This document shows positions 36,301-48,077 of a stretch of 64,000 nt of DNA, piece after piece. The stretch comes from Cyanophora paradoxa (lineage: Eukaryota; Glaucocystophyceae; Cyanophorales; Cyanophoraceae). A program made the translations under genes and the position numbers. Location of the stretch: positions 62,001 to 126,000 of the forward strand of contig QPMI01000494.1 of NCBI GenBank assembly GCA_004431415.1, written 5' to 3'. Below the pieces are notes generated by a model, which was not told where the DNA came from, did not search any database, and worked only from the letters and a program-made list of their open reading frames with translations. Position 1 is the first letter of the stretch; each line of letters opens with the position of its first letter.

Positions 36301-39300
36301 GCCGGCTGCGCGGATCGGATTCTTAACTCTTGTGGCTCGGGTTCAGAAATGAGTGCTTCGGCCGACCCTGCACTTAGAGCACATGCAATTGCAATATTAA
36401 TCGACGGAGCTCCCGGCGTCCCCACTTTGCGATCGGCGGCTGGCTGCAATGATCTAATCTTTAATTACAGTTGCTTGAGTTGGGGTGGAGATCTTAAGCT
36501 TCAGCCGACCCTGCATTCAGTGCAACTGCAGTTGCCAAGCTGCAATATTTTTAAATCGTTGGAGCGTCGGCCGTCCCTGTGTCGCAATCAGCAGCCGGCT
36601 GCACGGATCGGATTCTTTATTCAAGTGGCTTGGGTTCGGAAGTGAGAGCGTCAGCCGACCCTGCATTTAGTGCACTTGCAATTGTAATATTATTGGCGGA
36701 GCTCCCGGCGTTGCTGCAGCTGCGTCGCGATCGACGGCCGGCTGCGCGGATCGATCTCTTAATTCTAGGGGCTCGTGTTCGAAATTGAGAGCTTAAACGG
36801 ATTCGGCATTGAGTGTTCTTGCAATGATTTTATCAATCGTCGGAGCGTCGGCTGTGCCAGCGTCGACGTCGCGATCGACGGCCGGGTGCACGGATCGGAT
36901 TCTTTATTCAAGTGGCTTGGGTTAAGAAGTGAGAGCTTCAGCCGACCTTGCATTTAGAGCACATGTACATGCAATTGCAATATAAATCGTTCGAGCATCG
37001 GCCGTCCCTGCGTCGCGATCGGCGGCCGGCTGCGCGGATCGGATTCGTTATTCTAGTGGCTCGAGTTCGGATATGAGAGCTTCAGCGAACGCTGTATTGA
37101 GAACCATTGCAATTACAATATAACTCGTTGGGGCGTTGGCTGTCACAGTGTCCCCATGTCGCGATCGACAGCCGGCTGCGCGGATCGGATTCTTAACTCT
37201 TGTGGCTCGGGTTCAGAAATGAGAGCTTCGGCCAAACCTGCACTTAGAGCACATGCAATCGCAATATTAATCGACGGAGCTCCCGGCGTCCCCGCTTTGC
37301 GATCGGCGGCCGGCTGCAATGATCTTTAATTACAGTTGCTGGAGTTCGGGGTGGAGATCTTAAGCTTCAGCCGACCCTGCATTCTGTGCAACTGCAGTTG
37401 CCAAGCTGCAATATATTTAAATCGTTGGAGCGTCGGCCGTCCCTGTGTCGCAATGAGCAGCCGGCTGCACGGATCGGATTCTTAATTCTAGGGGCTCGTG
37501 TTCGAAATTGAGAGCTTAAACTGATTCGGCATTGAGTGTACTTGCAATGGTTTTTTCAATCGTCGGAGCGTCGGCTGTGCCAGCGTCGACGTCGCGATCG
37601 ACGGCCGGCTGCACGGATCGGATTCTTTATTCAAGTGGCTTGGGTTAAGAAGTGAGAGCTTCAGCCGACCTTGCATTTAGAGCACATGCAATTGCAATAT
37701 AAATCGTTCAGGCATCGGCCGTCCCTGCGTCGCGATCGGCGGCCGGCTGCGCGGATCGGATTCGTTATTCTAGTGGCTCGAGTTCGGATATGAGAGCTTC
37801 AGCGAACGCTGTATTGAGTGCAATTGCAATTGCAATATAACTCGTTGGGGCGTCGGCTGTCACAGTGTCCCCATGTCGCGATCGACAGCCGGCTGCGCGG
37901 ATCGGATTCTTAACTCTTGTGGCTCTAGATCTGCTTCAGAAATGAGAGCTTCAGACGACCCTGCATTTAGAGCACATGCAATTGCAATATTAATCGACGG
38001 AGCTCCCGGCGTCCCCACTTTGCGATCGGCGGCCGGCTGCAATGATCTAATCTTTAATTACAGTTGCTTGAGTTGGGGGTGGAGATCTTAAGCTTCAGCC
38101 GACCCTGCATATAGTGCAACTTCGGTTGCAATATATATCGTTGGAGCGTCGGCCGTCCCTGTGTCGCAATCAGCAGCCGGCTGCACGGATCGGATTCTTT
38201 ATTCAAGTGGCTTGGGTTCGGAAGTGAGAGCGTCAGCCGACCCTGCATTTAGTGCACTTGCAATTGTAATATTATTGGCGGAGCTCCCGGCGTTGCTGCG
38301 TCGCGATCGACGGCCGGCTGCGCGGATCGGATTCTTAATTCTAGGGGCTCATGTTCGAAATTGAGAGCTGAAGCTGATTCTGCATTTGGTTGCAATATAT
38401 TTAAATCGTTGGAGCGTCGGCCGTCCCTGTGTCGCAATCAGCAGCCGGCTGCACGGATCGGATTCTTTATTCAAGTGGCTTGGGTTCGGAAGTGAGAGCG
38501 TCAGCCGACCCTGCATTTAGTGCACTTGCAATTGTAATATTATTGGCGGAGCTCCCGGCGTTGCTGCGTCGCGATCGACAGCCGGCTGCGCGGATCGGAT
38601 TCTTAACTCTTGTGGCTCGGGTTCAGAAATGAGAGCTTCGGCCAAACCTGCACTTAGAGCACATGCAATCGCAATATTAATCGACGGAGCTCCGGCGTCC
38701 CCGCTTTGCGATCGGCGGCCGGCTGCAATGATCTTTAATTACAGCTGCTGGAGTTCGGGTGGAGATCTTAAGCTTCAGCCGACCCTGCATTCTGTGCAAC
38801 TGCAGTTGCCAAGTTGCAATATATTTAAATCGTTGGAGCGTCGGCCGTCCCTGTGTCGCAATCAGCAGCCGGCTGCACGGATCGGATTCTTTATTCAAGT
38901 GGCTTGGGTTCGGAAGTGAGAGCGTCAGCCGACCCTGCATTCAGTGCACTTGCAATTGTAATATTATTGGCGGAGCTCCCGGCGTTGCTGCAGCTGCGTC
39001 GCGATCGACGGCCGGCTGCGCGGATCGATCTCTTAATTCTAGGGCTCGTGTTCGAAATTGAGAGCTTAAACTGATTCGGCATTGAGTGTACTTGCAATGA
39101 TTTTATCAATCGTCGGAGCGTCGGCTGTGCCAGCGTCGACGTCGCGATCGACGGCCGGCTGCACGTATCGGATTCTTTATTCAAGTGGCTTGGGTTAAGA
39201 AGTGAGAGCTTCAGCCGACCTTGCATTTAGAGCACATGCAATTGCAATATAAATCGTTCAGGCATCGGCCGTCCCTGCGTCGCGATCGGCGGGCGGCTGC

Positions 39301-41870
39301 GCGGATCGGATTCTTTATTCTAGTGGCTCGAGTTCGGATATGAGAGCTTCAGCGAACGCTGTATTGAGAACCATTAAAGCATTGCAATTGCAATATAACT
39401 CGTTGGGGCGTCGGCTGTCACAGTGTCCCCATGTCGCGATCGACAGCCGGCTGCGCGGATCGGATTCTTAACTCTTGTGGCTCGGGTTCAGAAATGAGAG
39501 CTTCGGCCAAACCTGCACTTAGAGCACATGCAATCGCAATATTAATCGACGGAGCTCCCGGCGTCCCCGCTTTGCGATCGGCGGCCGGCTGCAATGATCA
39601 AATCTTTAATTACAGTTGCTTGAGTTGGGGGTGGAGATCTTAAGCTTCAGCCGACCCTGCATATAGTGCAACTTCGGTTGCAATATAAATCGTTGGAGCG
39701 TCGGCCGTCCCTGTGTCGCAATCAGCAGCCGGCTGCACGGATCGGATTCTTTATTCAAGTGGCTTGGGTTCGGAAGTGAGAGCGTCAGCCGACCCTGCAT
39801 TTAGTGCACTTGCAATTGTAATATTATTGGCGGAGCTCCCGGCGTTGCTGCGTCGCGATCGACGGCCGGCTGCGCGGATCGGATTCTTAATTCTAGGGGC
39901 TCATGTTCGAAATTGAGAGCTGAAGCTGATTCTGCATTTGGTTGCAATATATTTAAATCGTTGGAGCGTCGGCCGTCCCTGTGTCGCAATCAGCAGCCGG
40001 CTGCACGGATCGGATTCTTTATTCAAGTGGCTTGGGTTCGGAAGTGAGAGCGTCAGCCGACCCTGCATTTAGTGCACTTGCAATTGTAATATTATTGGCG
40101 GAGCTCCCGGCGTTGCTGCGTCGCGATCGACAGCCGGCTGCGCGGATCGGATTCTTAACTCTTGTGGCTCGGGTTCAGAAATGAGAGCTTCGGCCAAACC
40201 TGCACTTAGAGCACATGCAATCGCAATATTAATCGACGGAGCTCCCGGCGTCCCCGCTTTGCGATCGGCGGCCGGCTGCAATGATCTTTAATTACAGCTG
40301 CTGGAGTTCGGGGTGGAGATCTTAAGCTTCAGCCGACCCTGCATTCTGTGCAACTGCAGTTGCCAAGTTGCAATATATTTAAATCGTTGGAGCGTCGGCC
40401 GTCCCTGTGTCGCAATCAGCAGCCGGCTGCACGGATCGGATTCTTTATTCAAGTGGCTTGGGTTCGGAAGTGAGAGCGTCAGCCGACCCTGCATTCAGTG
40501 CACTTGCAATTGTAATATTATTGGCGGAGCTCCCGGCGTTGCTGCAGCTGCGTCGCGATCGACGGCCGGCTGCGCGGATCGATCTCTTAATTCTAGGGGC
40601 TCGTGTTCGAAATTGAGAGCTTAAACTGATTCGGCATTGAGTGTACTTGCAATGATTTTATCAATCGTCGGAGCGTCGGCTGTGCCAGCGTCGACGTCGC
40701 GATCGACGGCCGGCTGCACGGATCGGATTCTTTATTCAAGTGGCTTGGGTTAAGAAGTGAGAGCTTCAGCCGACCTTGCATTTAGAGCACATGCAATTGC
40801 AATATAAATCGTTCAGGCATCGGCCGTCCCTGCGTCGCGATCGGCGGCCGGCTGCGCGGATCGGATTCTTTATTCTAGTGGCTCGAGTTCGGATATGAGA
40901 GCTTCAGCGAACGCTGTATTGAGAACCATTAAAGCATTGCAATTGCAATATAACTCGTTGGGGCGTCGGCTGTCACAGTGTCCCCATGTCGCGATCGACA
41001 GCCGGCTGCGCGGATCGGATTCTTAACTCTTGTGGCTCGGGTTCAGAAATGAGAGCTTCGGCCAAACCTGCACTTAGAGCACATGCAATCGCAATATTAA
41101 TCGACGGAGCTCCCGGCGTCCCGCTTTGCGATCGGCGGCCGGCTGCAATGATCAAATCTTTAATTACAGTTGCTGGAGTTCGGGGTGGAGATCTTAAGCT
41201 TCAGCCGACCCTGCATTCTGTGCAACTGCAGTTGCCAAGCTGCAATATATTTAAATCGTTGGAGCGTCGGCCGTCCCTGTGTCGCAATCAGCAGCCGGCT
41301 GCACGGATCGGATTCTTTATTCAAGTGGCTTGGGTTCGGAAGTGAGAGCGTCAGCCGACCCTGCATTTAGTGCACCTGCAATTGTAATATTATTGGCGGA
41401 GCTCCCGGCGTTGCTGCAGCTGCGTCGCGATCGACGGCCGGCTGCGCGGATCGGATTCTTAATTCTAGGGGCTCGTGTTCGAAATTGAGAGCTTAAACTG
41501 ATTCGGCATTGAGTGTACTTGCAATGATTTTATCAATCGTCGGAGCGTCGGCTGTGCCAGCGTCGACGTCGCGATCGACGGCCGGCTGCACGGATCGGAT
41601 TCTTTTTTCAAGTGGCTTGGGTTAAGAAGTGAGAGCTTCAGCCGACCTTGCATTTAGAGCACATGTACATGCAATTGCAATATAAATCGTTCGAGCATCG
41701 GCCGTCCCTGCGTCGCGATCGGCGGCCGGCTGCGCGGATCGGATTCTTTATTCTAGTGGCTCGGGTTCGGATATGAGAGCTTCAGCGAACGCTGTATTGA
41801 GAACCATTGCAATTACAATATAACTCGTTGCAATTGGGGCGTCGGCTGTCACAGTGTCCCCATGTCGCTA
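30366..41870 (+). repeat. 144 bp satellite array with higher-order repeats, part 2
   Basis: This continues the same array, same orientation and phase, after the insertion. Marker monomers lie near 30410, 31125, 31753, 32460, 33268, 33700, 34411, 34843, 35721, 36436, 37308, 38033, 38716, 39583, 40269 and 41133. Spacing shifts to about 710 (5 monomers) and 865 (6 monomers), so this half uses different higher-order units. Blocks at 38.03-39.58 and 39.58-41.13 kb repeat with a period of about 1552 bp at very high identity. A short internal duplication of a half monomer lies at 33055-33205. The array ends near 41870 within a monomer. Confidence 0.95.
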
Positions 41871-44480
41871 TCCATGCCACGTTCTTTCGCTCGACGGGCT
41901 CCCGCTTCCGGGGATCCCTGCACGCGTGGCGAAGACTCGGCCGCGCTCCCCGCTTCTGACCGGTCCTGTTATATACGTACCCCTCAGTACGAACGACCGT
42001 GCCCGACGGTCGTTCGTTCACATAAGCCCTACCCCTCACGATCCCATTTATCCTACTTCGATCGCATTACTAAAGTTATCGAAGTATCGTACCCACGGGT
42101 AACCTTCCCCTTTACCCATCCATCCCTAGTCCCTAGTCTCATCCCCATCCATCGTAAAATTAATCGAAGTATCGTACCCACGGGTACCCGGTAACCTTCC
42201 CCTTTACCCATCCCCTATGCATGAAAATTGTCTCAAGTCTATTTTTTTTTTTTTGGTGAATTACCGGCCACAGTCTCTAGACACCAGCACTGCGGGGGCT
42301 GCCCAGGGGGCATAGAGACAAAATAGCAAAATAACTAAGACAAGAGCACGAAGAAAGATAAGACAAAGAGCCAAAATCGACAATAAAAAAGGAAAGACAC
42401 AGAGCTCGAGACAGATCGATTGCGAGAAGAGACGATAAATCGAGCAGATCTAGGGACAGAGGATAACTGACACGAAGAAGAGCCAGAGCTAGAGGATAAC
42501 TGACACGAAGAAGAGCCAGAGCTAGAGATACCATCAATATCAGAAGGAATTACATCACTAAGAAGCGGGGGACAAAATTGAGAAAGATAAATAACAGGAA
42601 GAAGACAAGTCTAGATCTCTAGATCTAGCTTAATTAGAGCCTTAGACTACCTACGTGTTACCCGGTAAACAAAAATGGCAATGCGCATATCGTGCCGGGT
42701 AGCCATGGCCAGTAGGTCTAATTACAATTACCCGTTTCCCAGGACCTGATTCAGACCCGAGGCTGCACTGCCACGGGGCAGGACTGTTTATACTAGCCAG
42801 TGTTAGGGAATCCATGGCATTCAACGATTGGCAGTCATCAACTCATATGAAGGCTTGAAGACCAGTCGTTCGCGGACTCTCGACCTTCGAAAACACTTGA
42901 AGACCAATGCTGGCATTGCCTGGCAATGCCGCAGTGCCGGGCCACTGCCGGCACTGCCGGGGCGGAAATTGCCGCGGAATTTGCATTACGAAATTTTACT
43001 ACCGGTAAGTTAAGTTGATTTAGCCTATCAGGAGTCACGTGTCTCGGTGTTGTAACCCGAATCGTCGAACTGCGGAACTTCGACGTCGACTGCGATCGCG
43101 AGTCTGTGACTCGGAGACTCAAGAGTCACTGAGTCTGGCAGTGTCGTCGACTCGCGGCGAGTTTGTGAGTCAGCACTGACTCAGCAGTCACTGATGAGTA
43201 ACATGATACTAACATCTCAGTAGTACTAGTACGTAGAGTCAGTACGCAATTGCAATGACTACCGTAGAGTCGGCGTAGACTGGTCCGTAGTAAGCTGCTG
43301 TAAGCATGCCCGGTGCCGCGGCATGCGGCACTGCGGCAGCTGCAGCCTGCAGGCCGCAGGCCTAGGCCCGCCTGGCCCGCAGGGCCGCAGCCTGCAGCCC
43401 GGGACGGGCCCGTCCGACGGTCGAACTCGGAAGCCCGATATCATAGTATCGATCCCCAGCCTGGATCCCAGCTGCAGGGGCCGGGCCAGGTCCGAATCCT
43501 GATCACCGTGGCACGATCGCCTGCGCCGCGGGCCGGTGGCCGCCGGGAGGATCGATATCGCAAGTCGGCAACGTTGACGTGCGCGGCTGCTTTCAAAGTT
43601 TAGCCTAATAGATCTGCGGCACAGAGCTAGAGACAGATCCTGCGGCCGCGGCTAGCGCTGCGCATGCGGAAACACGCTTGACCCTATTTTGGGGCGATTT
43701 CCTCATTCGGAGCACGCGGCACCGTGGCACTGAATTACAAAAGCATCGGTATGCACATGGCGAGCCGGGTCTTGTCTCGCATCCGCAGCTTTGGCCGCAA
43801 GCCGCCCACGCCAGCCACCGGAGCCGACTGCGAAGCTGCCCTTTCCGGCCCCCAGCCCGCCACCTTGGCCTCAGCTTTGCCTCTAGATCTGCAGATGCGA
43901 CTGGAGCAGAACTCGCGATCAGCGGGCTCGAGCTCGCCGGGAGCGCATGCGTGCAGCTGTAACGTTAACGAGCGCTGCTCGAGCTCTGTAGATGTCACTC
44001 ACGCCCTGGCCATGGGCTGTCAACATTATGCATATGATCAAATAACAGTCACAGTGAGGGGCCCCTATGGTCGGATTTAAGGAAATGCATTTTTATTATC
44101 CTGCGGCGAAAGAGATGTCTAGGGGGGAGTACCGCACACTTCCGGCGCACGTCCCAATCTTCAGCAGCGCCGCACCGGGAGAGCACAGAGCATGCATCGG
44201 AAGCACCAGCCGGGTAGCCGGGCGCTCTGGCTAGCTCCCCGGCGGCCCCGCCACCGACCGACCCGACATCATGCCTTCGGCGCGGTCGCACGCCCCGCGC
44301 GGCGAGCCTGGCCTAGTCTGGCCACTGGATTAGTTGTATACATGTTACAGCCGGCCCGTAGCTAGCTACAGCCAGCACCGCGGACGCTCCGCGCCTTGCG
44401 AACGGCCGACCTGCGCGGCTTCGGTGACTGCGGGCGATCCGTCGCTCCCGATGTCGCTGTATCGCTTCCGAAGGTGACAC
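41871..44480. other. gene-poor spacer after the satellite array
   Basis: Contents: a hairpin GAACGACCGTGCCCGACGGTCGTTC (41989-42013); a ~45 bp direct repeat (ATCGAAGTATCGTACCCACG at about 42077 and 42162); the retroposon at 42242-42605; a GAGTC/GACTC-dense stretch (43090-43195); and a GGCC/CTGCAG palindrome-dense stretch (43313-43410). A 118-codon frame at 43724-44080 and others show no recognised domain. Confidence 0.5.
42234..42613 (-). mobile_element. 5'-truncated retroposon with poly(A) and 8 bp target duplication
   Basis: CAAGTCTA at 42234-42241 and again at 42606-42613 flanks about 364 bp.  On the plus strand the insert begins with a T run, so it is inserted on the minus strand with a poly(A) tail. 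Its 3' end is the same as the small insertion at 17738-17815. Upstream of the shared end the minus strand carries a Ser/Leu-rich frame with a 34 bp tandem duplication (42469-42536), read as SSSGSSSCQL twice. A Ser-rich tail before the 3' UTR also occurs in the 60.1-60.98 kb element. The encoded enzyme part is missing. Confidence 0.75.
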
Positions 44481-44729
44481 GTGCATGCTAGTACGTGTAT
44501 ACAATGCTCAACTAGCGTTTGCGGTTCGCTGGCAGCACCTCCTCTGACGCAGCCGGAGTGTGCTCGGGAGAGCGCGGGGCGCTTCGCGGGGGCGAGCGTG
44601 GTGCGGTGCCATCATGCGGGGAAGCGTTCTGCACAACTAAGAGCATCGTTTGTAATCGCAGAACAAGTCCGCACTCGCTGGCGCGGCGCGCCGCTGTCCG
44701 CGGCGCCGCCAGCCCACGCTCCCCCGCGC

Positions 44730-45800
44730 CCCCCGCCCGTCCGCCGCGCGCCCCGCCGCAGGAGCCCGCACCGGGTCGCCCTCGAGCGCCTCGGACGCGA
44801 GGGGACGAGGCCGCGACGCCGCCGACGCCTTCCGCCGCCGCCGAGCCCGCCCGTGCAGCCCGCCCGCGCCCGCCGCGCGCCGCCGCGCGCCCCGCCGCAG
44901 GAGTCCGCGCCGGGCCACCCCGAGCGCCGCGGACGCGAGGGGACGAGGCCGCGACGCCGCCGACGCCTTCCGCCGCCGCCGAGCCCGCCGTGCAGCCCCG
45001 CCGCGCCCGCCGCGCGCCCGCCGCGCGCCCCGCCGCAGGAGTCCGCGCCGGGCCACCCCGAGCGCCTCGGACGCGAGGGACGAGGCCGCGACGCCGCCGA
45101 CGCCTTCCGCCGCCGCCGAGCCCGCCGTGCAGCCCCGCCCGCGCCCGCCGCGCGCCCGCCGCTCGCCCCGCCGCAGGAGTCCGCGCCGGGCCACCCCGAG
45201 CGCCTCGGACGCGAGGGACGAGGCCGCGACGCCGCCGACGCCTTCCGCCGCCGCCGAGCCCGCCCGTGCAGCCCGCCCGCGCCCGCCGCGCGCCCGCCGC
45301 GCGCCCCGCCGCAGGAGTCCGCGCCGGGCCACCCCGAGCGCCTCGGACGCGAGGGACGAGGCCGCGACGCCGCCGACGCCTTCCGCCGCCGCCGAGCCCG
45401 CCCGTGCAGCCCCGCCCGCGCCGCCGCGCGCCCGCCGCGCGCCCCGCCACAGGAGTCCGCGCCGGGCCACCCCGAGCGCCTCGGACGCGAGGGACGAGGC
45501 CGCGACGCCGCCGACGCCTTCCGCCGCCGCCGAGCCGCCCGTGCAGCCCCGCCCGCGCTCGCCGCGCGCCCGCCGCGCGCCCCGCCACAGGAGTCCGCGC
45601 CGGGCCACCCCGAGCGCCGCGGACGCGAGGGACGAGGTCGCAACGCCGCGACGCCTTTTCCGCCGCCGCCGAGCCCGCCCGTGCAGCTCCGCCCGCGCCC
45701 GCCGCGCGCCCGCCGCGCGCCCCGCCGCAGGAGGCCGCGCGGCGCCGCCGCCGGGCGCCCCGGACGCGAGGGGGCGAGGCCAGGATGCGGCCGACGCCGC
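44730..45800 (+). repeat. GC-rich minisatellite, ~138 bp unit, eight copies
   Basis: The motif CCGCAGGAGTCCGCGCCGGG recurs near 44758 (variant), 44898, 45037, 45173, 45311, 45449, 45588 and 45727 (variant), spacing 136-140 bp. Outer copies are more diverged. The unit is close to 46 codons and very GC-rich, so five or six frames stay open for 320-460 codons on both strands (for example plus 44481-45866, minus 45858-44512). One plus frame reads as EAATPPTPSAAAEPA with Arg/Pro/Ala. No domain supports any frame, and I call it a minisatellite. A coding use cannot be excluded. Confidence 0.85.
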
Positions 45801-45869
45801 AGCTTAGTCTCAGAGGCCGCGAGCGCTCTATTAAGCCTATATTTTGTTTCAAAAGCATGTAAATGACTT

Positions 45870-48077
45870 ATATTCTGTGCCCTGAGCGCTGCATGCAACT
45901 GGGCGCGCGAGGATCAATCAGGAGGCATCTGGGCCCAATTTCCAGTAGTTCTTGAATACCGACCCAGGCTTTGATCGGCGGCCTTCGGTACCGCCACCAT
46001 CGTCTTCAGCACCTTCGAAAACCCCGGGGACGTGAAATCGCCACTTGTGAGTGAGTTGATGCTTCAATAAGGCATCATGAGCACGTCGGGGTGGCATTTT
46101 GAAACTTGAAAACTGAAAAGTTCCAGAGAGGGTCCTACGAGCAAAGTTCAAAACACCGGTCGGGCCCAAAAACACTTCGGATCACCCTGTATCTTGGTGC
46201 AGTGATAAAACTGCATGTGATAATGATTCTGGCTCGAAGAGCGGCCAGCTGAGGCCAGCCAGTCGCCCAGGAACTCACTGGCTCACTGGAACTCATGAGC
46301 GATCTCTGCTGGGGAAGCGCGCGCCGGGGCTGCGCTGCACCCGCGTAAGCTCTATTCATGCGCTCACCGAATCGCGCTATGGCGGCCCTGCGAGCCCTCG
46401 CGGTGCTAAGCCTTTGAAGCGAGATCAAATTGCCCAGGTGCATACACGGCAGGAGCAGGCGACGATCGAGGCGGGCGCGCGCCAGAGCCACGGTGCATCC
46501 ACGCAAGCTCTATCAAAGCTAACATCGATTCGCGCTCCCGGCGGCCCGTCGCGCCCTCGCAGTTCGCAGCGGAATCGATTCGCCCAGGTGCCCCCGCTGG
46601 AGGAGGTGCCGCTGGCGGCGGGGGTGCATGCCGCTGCCCTCACGCGCGCTCTGCGCGAGCTCTAGATGTGTCTCGTGGCCCTGAACATCTCAACCCGCAC
46701 CGCCCCGCCGTCGCAGCCATGCCATCTGGAACCGCATGACATGCTTGATTGCACAAGAGAGCGCATCTGCCTGGGCGCGGCGGGCCACGAAGCGGGGGCT
46801 TGGCGGGACGTTAGCGATGCAAGCAAGCGATGCGCGACCTCGGAGGCGGCGAAAGATGCCATGGCGACTCGAGGCCTGCGAGAGGCGGGGCTGGATCCAG
46901 TTAGGCGGGGCGCGCGAGCGCGGCGGCGAGGGGCTTCGACACGCACCGATCCGAGACGTTCATGTTATACATGAGCCCTGCGCATGGCCGCTGCGCTCCT
47001 CCGCTGCGGCGTGGCTGCGCTCGGATCAAGTCTCGCGAGAAGGACCTGCGCGTGCGGCTTAGAGTGCACGAATAGACCCTACACGTTAGCTATGAGCACC
47101 TCTGCATGCCAGCGGGCCCGTTCGCTGCCGCCGTCCGCTGCTGCAGGTTCCACGGGAGAGCCTTCGGGGCGCCCGCCTGGGAACACATCCTCTGAGCCCC
47201 GCCGTTTTTTGAGCTTAATCGAAGTTTCAGAGTGCTCTGCACGTATACGCGAAGATTCAGGCGGGGCTCAGAGGTGGTTTTCACGCACCAGCGACCGCTA
47301 ACAAACTGGATCTCGACAACGAGAACCTTAAGGCCCCCGTTCTTAGGCTATAACGAAGCGCTATGATGCATGATACACGTACGCGACTTAAGAAGGGCCG
47401 CTTAAGGTTCTACTTTTCACGCACCGAGGACCTGAAGTTCGGCGCTCCGTGCTCCGGGCACCGGAGCTCGCTGCCGGAAGCCCCACGTACTCTTGTACGC
47501 CTTAGTGACCTTCCGAGCTTGCTGGCTGATGCCGCCCGGCCGCCGTTGGCTGCGCCGGGCTGTCGCTCCTTCCTCGGGTACGGCCGGATTTGGGTCCCAC
47601 CTCGGGGCGGGCTAGTTGCAACGAAAAGAATATTCGATTTCCTTGTTTCAATTAACACAGGCCCCTCACGACAGAGAGAGTGCAGCCCGTTGACGAGTAC
47701 GGCGCGGTGCGCGTTTTTGGGCCAGGTTGCTTCCCGATAGAGCTTCATAATTAGAGAGCTGCATTTCGCATTAGCATCTGCGCACGCCAACTCAGTGACT
47801 AACTTCACGATCGCGATCAGGGGCGCCGCGATTCTGCTCATCCTGATCATGCACATGATCGATATCATGATCAGCTGCAGGGGCGCGGGCGTGCCCGCCC
47901 GCGGTCAGCATTCATGATCAGGCGAGCGTCAGCGACAAAGGTGCTAACACATTTAGCCCACATGTACATAATCCCGAGTTATTCGAATGCATATGCGCGC
48001 TCGATGCATAATGTCTATTTACCTGGACCGGAACGTCAACGCAGATTGCGAAACCCGATCCTGCTGCAGAGCTCGAC
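45870..48077. other. spacer with no supported gene
   Basis: Frames of 80-150 codons exist on both strands (minus 46175-45918, plus 46414-46665, minus 47868-47410), but none has splice-consistent neighbours or a recognisable domain. A diverged direct repeat links 46340-46440 and 46500-46592 (AAGCTCTAT, CGCGCT, GGCGGCCC, CGCCCTCGC, GCCCAGGTGC in the same order). The minus frame 46175-45918 has a balanced composition (HKWRFHVPGVFEGAEDD, FKNYWKLGPDAS) and could be a fragment of an element. Confidence 0.45.

Noticed and set aside
20288-41653. Dozens of 60-250 codon frames reading like MSQSAAGCTDRI... repeated along the array
   Set aside because: The 144 bp monomer is exactly 48 codons, so any stop-free frame stays open from monomer to monomer and on both strands. 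They follow repeat boundaries, show no domain, and vary with monomer order.
20209-41870. CRISPR-like array
   Set aside because: The repeats are ~144 bp without short repeat/unique spacer alternation, and the genome is eukaryotic.
44481-45898. Several 320-460 codon Pro/Arg/Ala frames on both strands
   Set aside because: All arise from the 138 bp GC-rich tandem unit. No one frame is favoured by a domain, start context or codon pattern.
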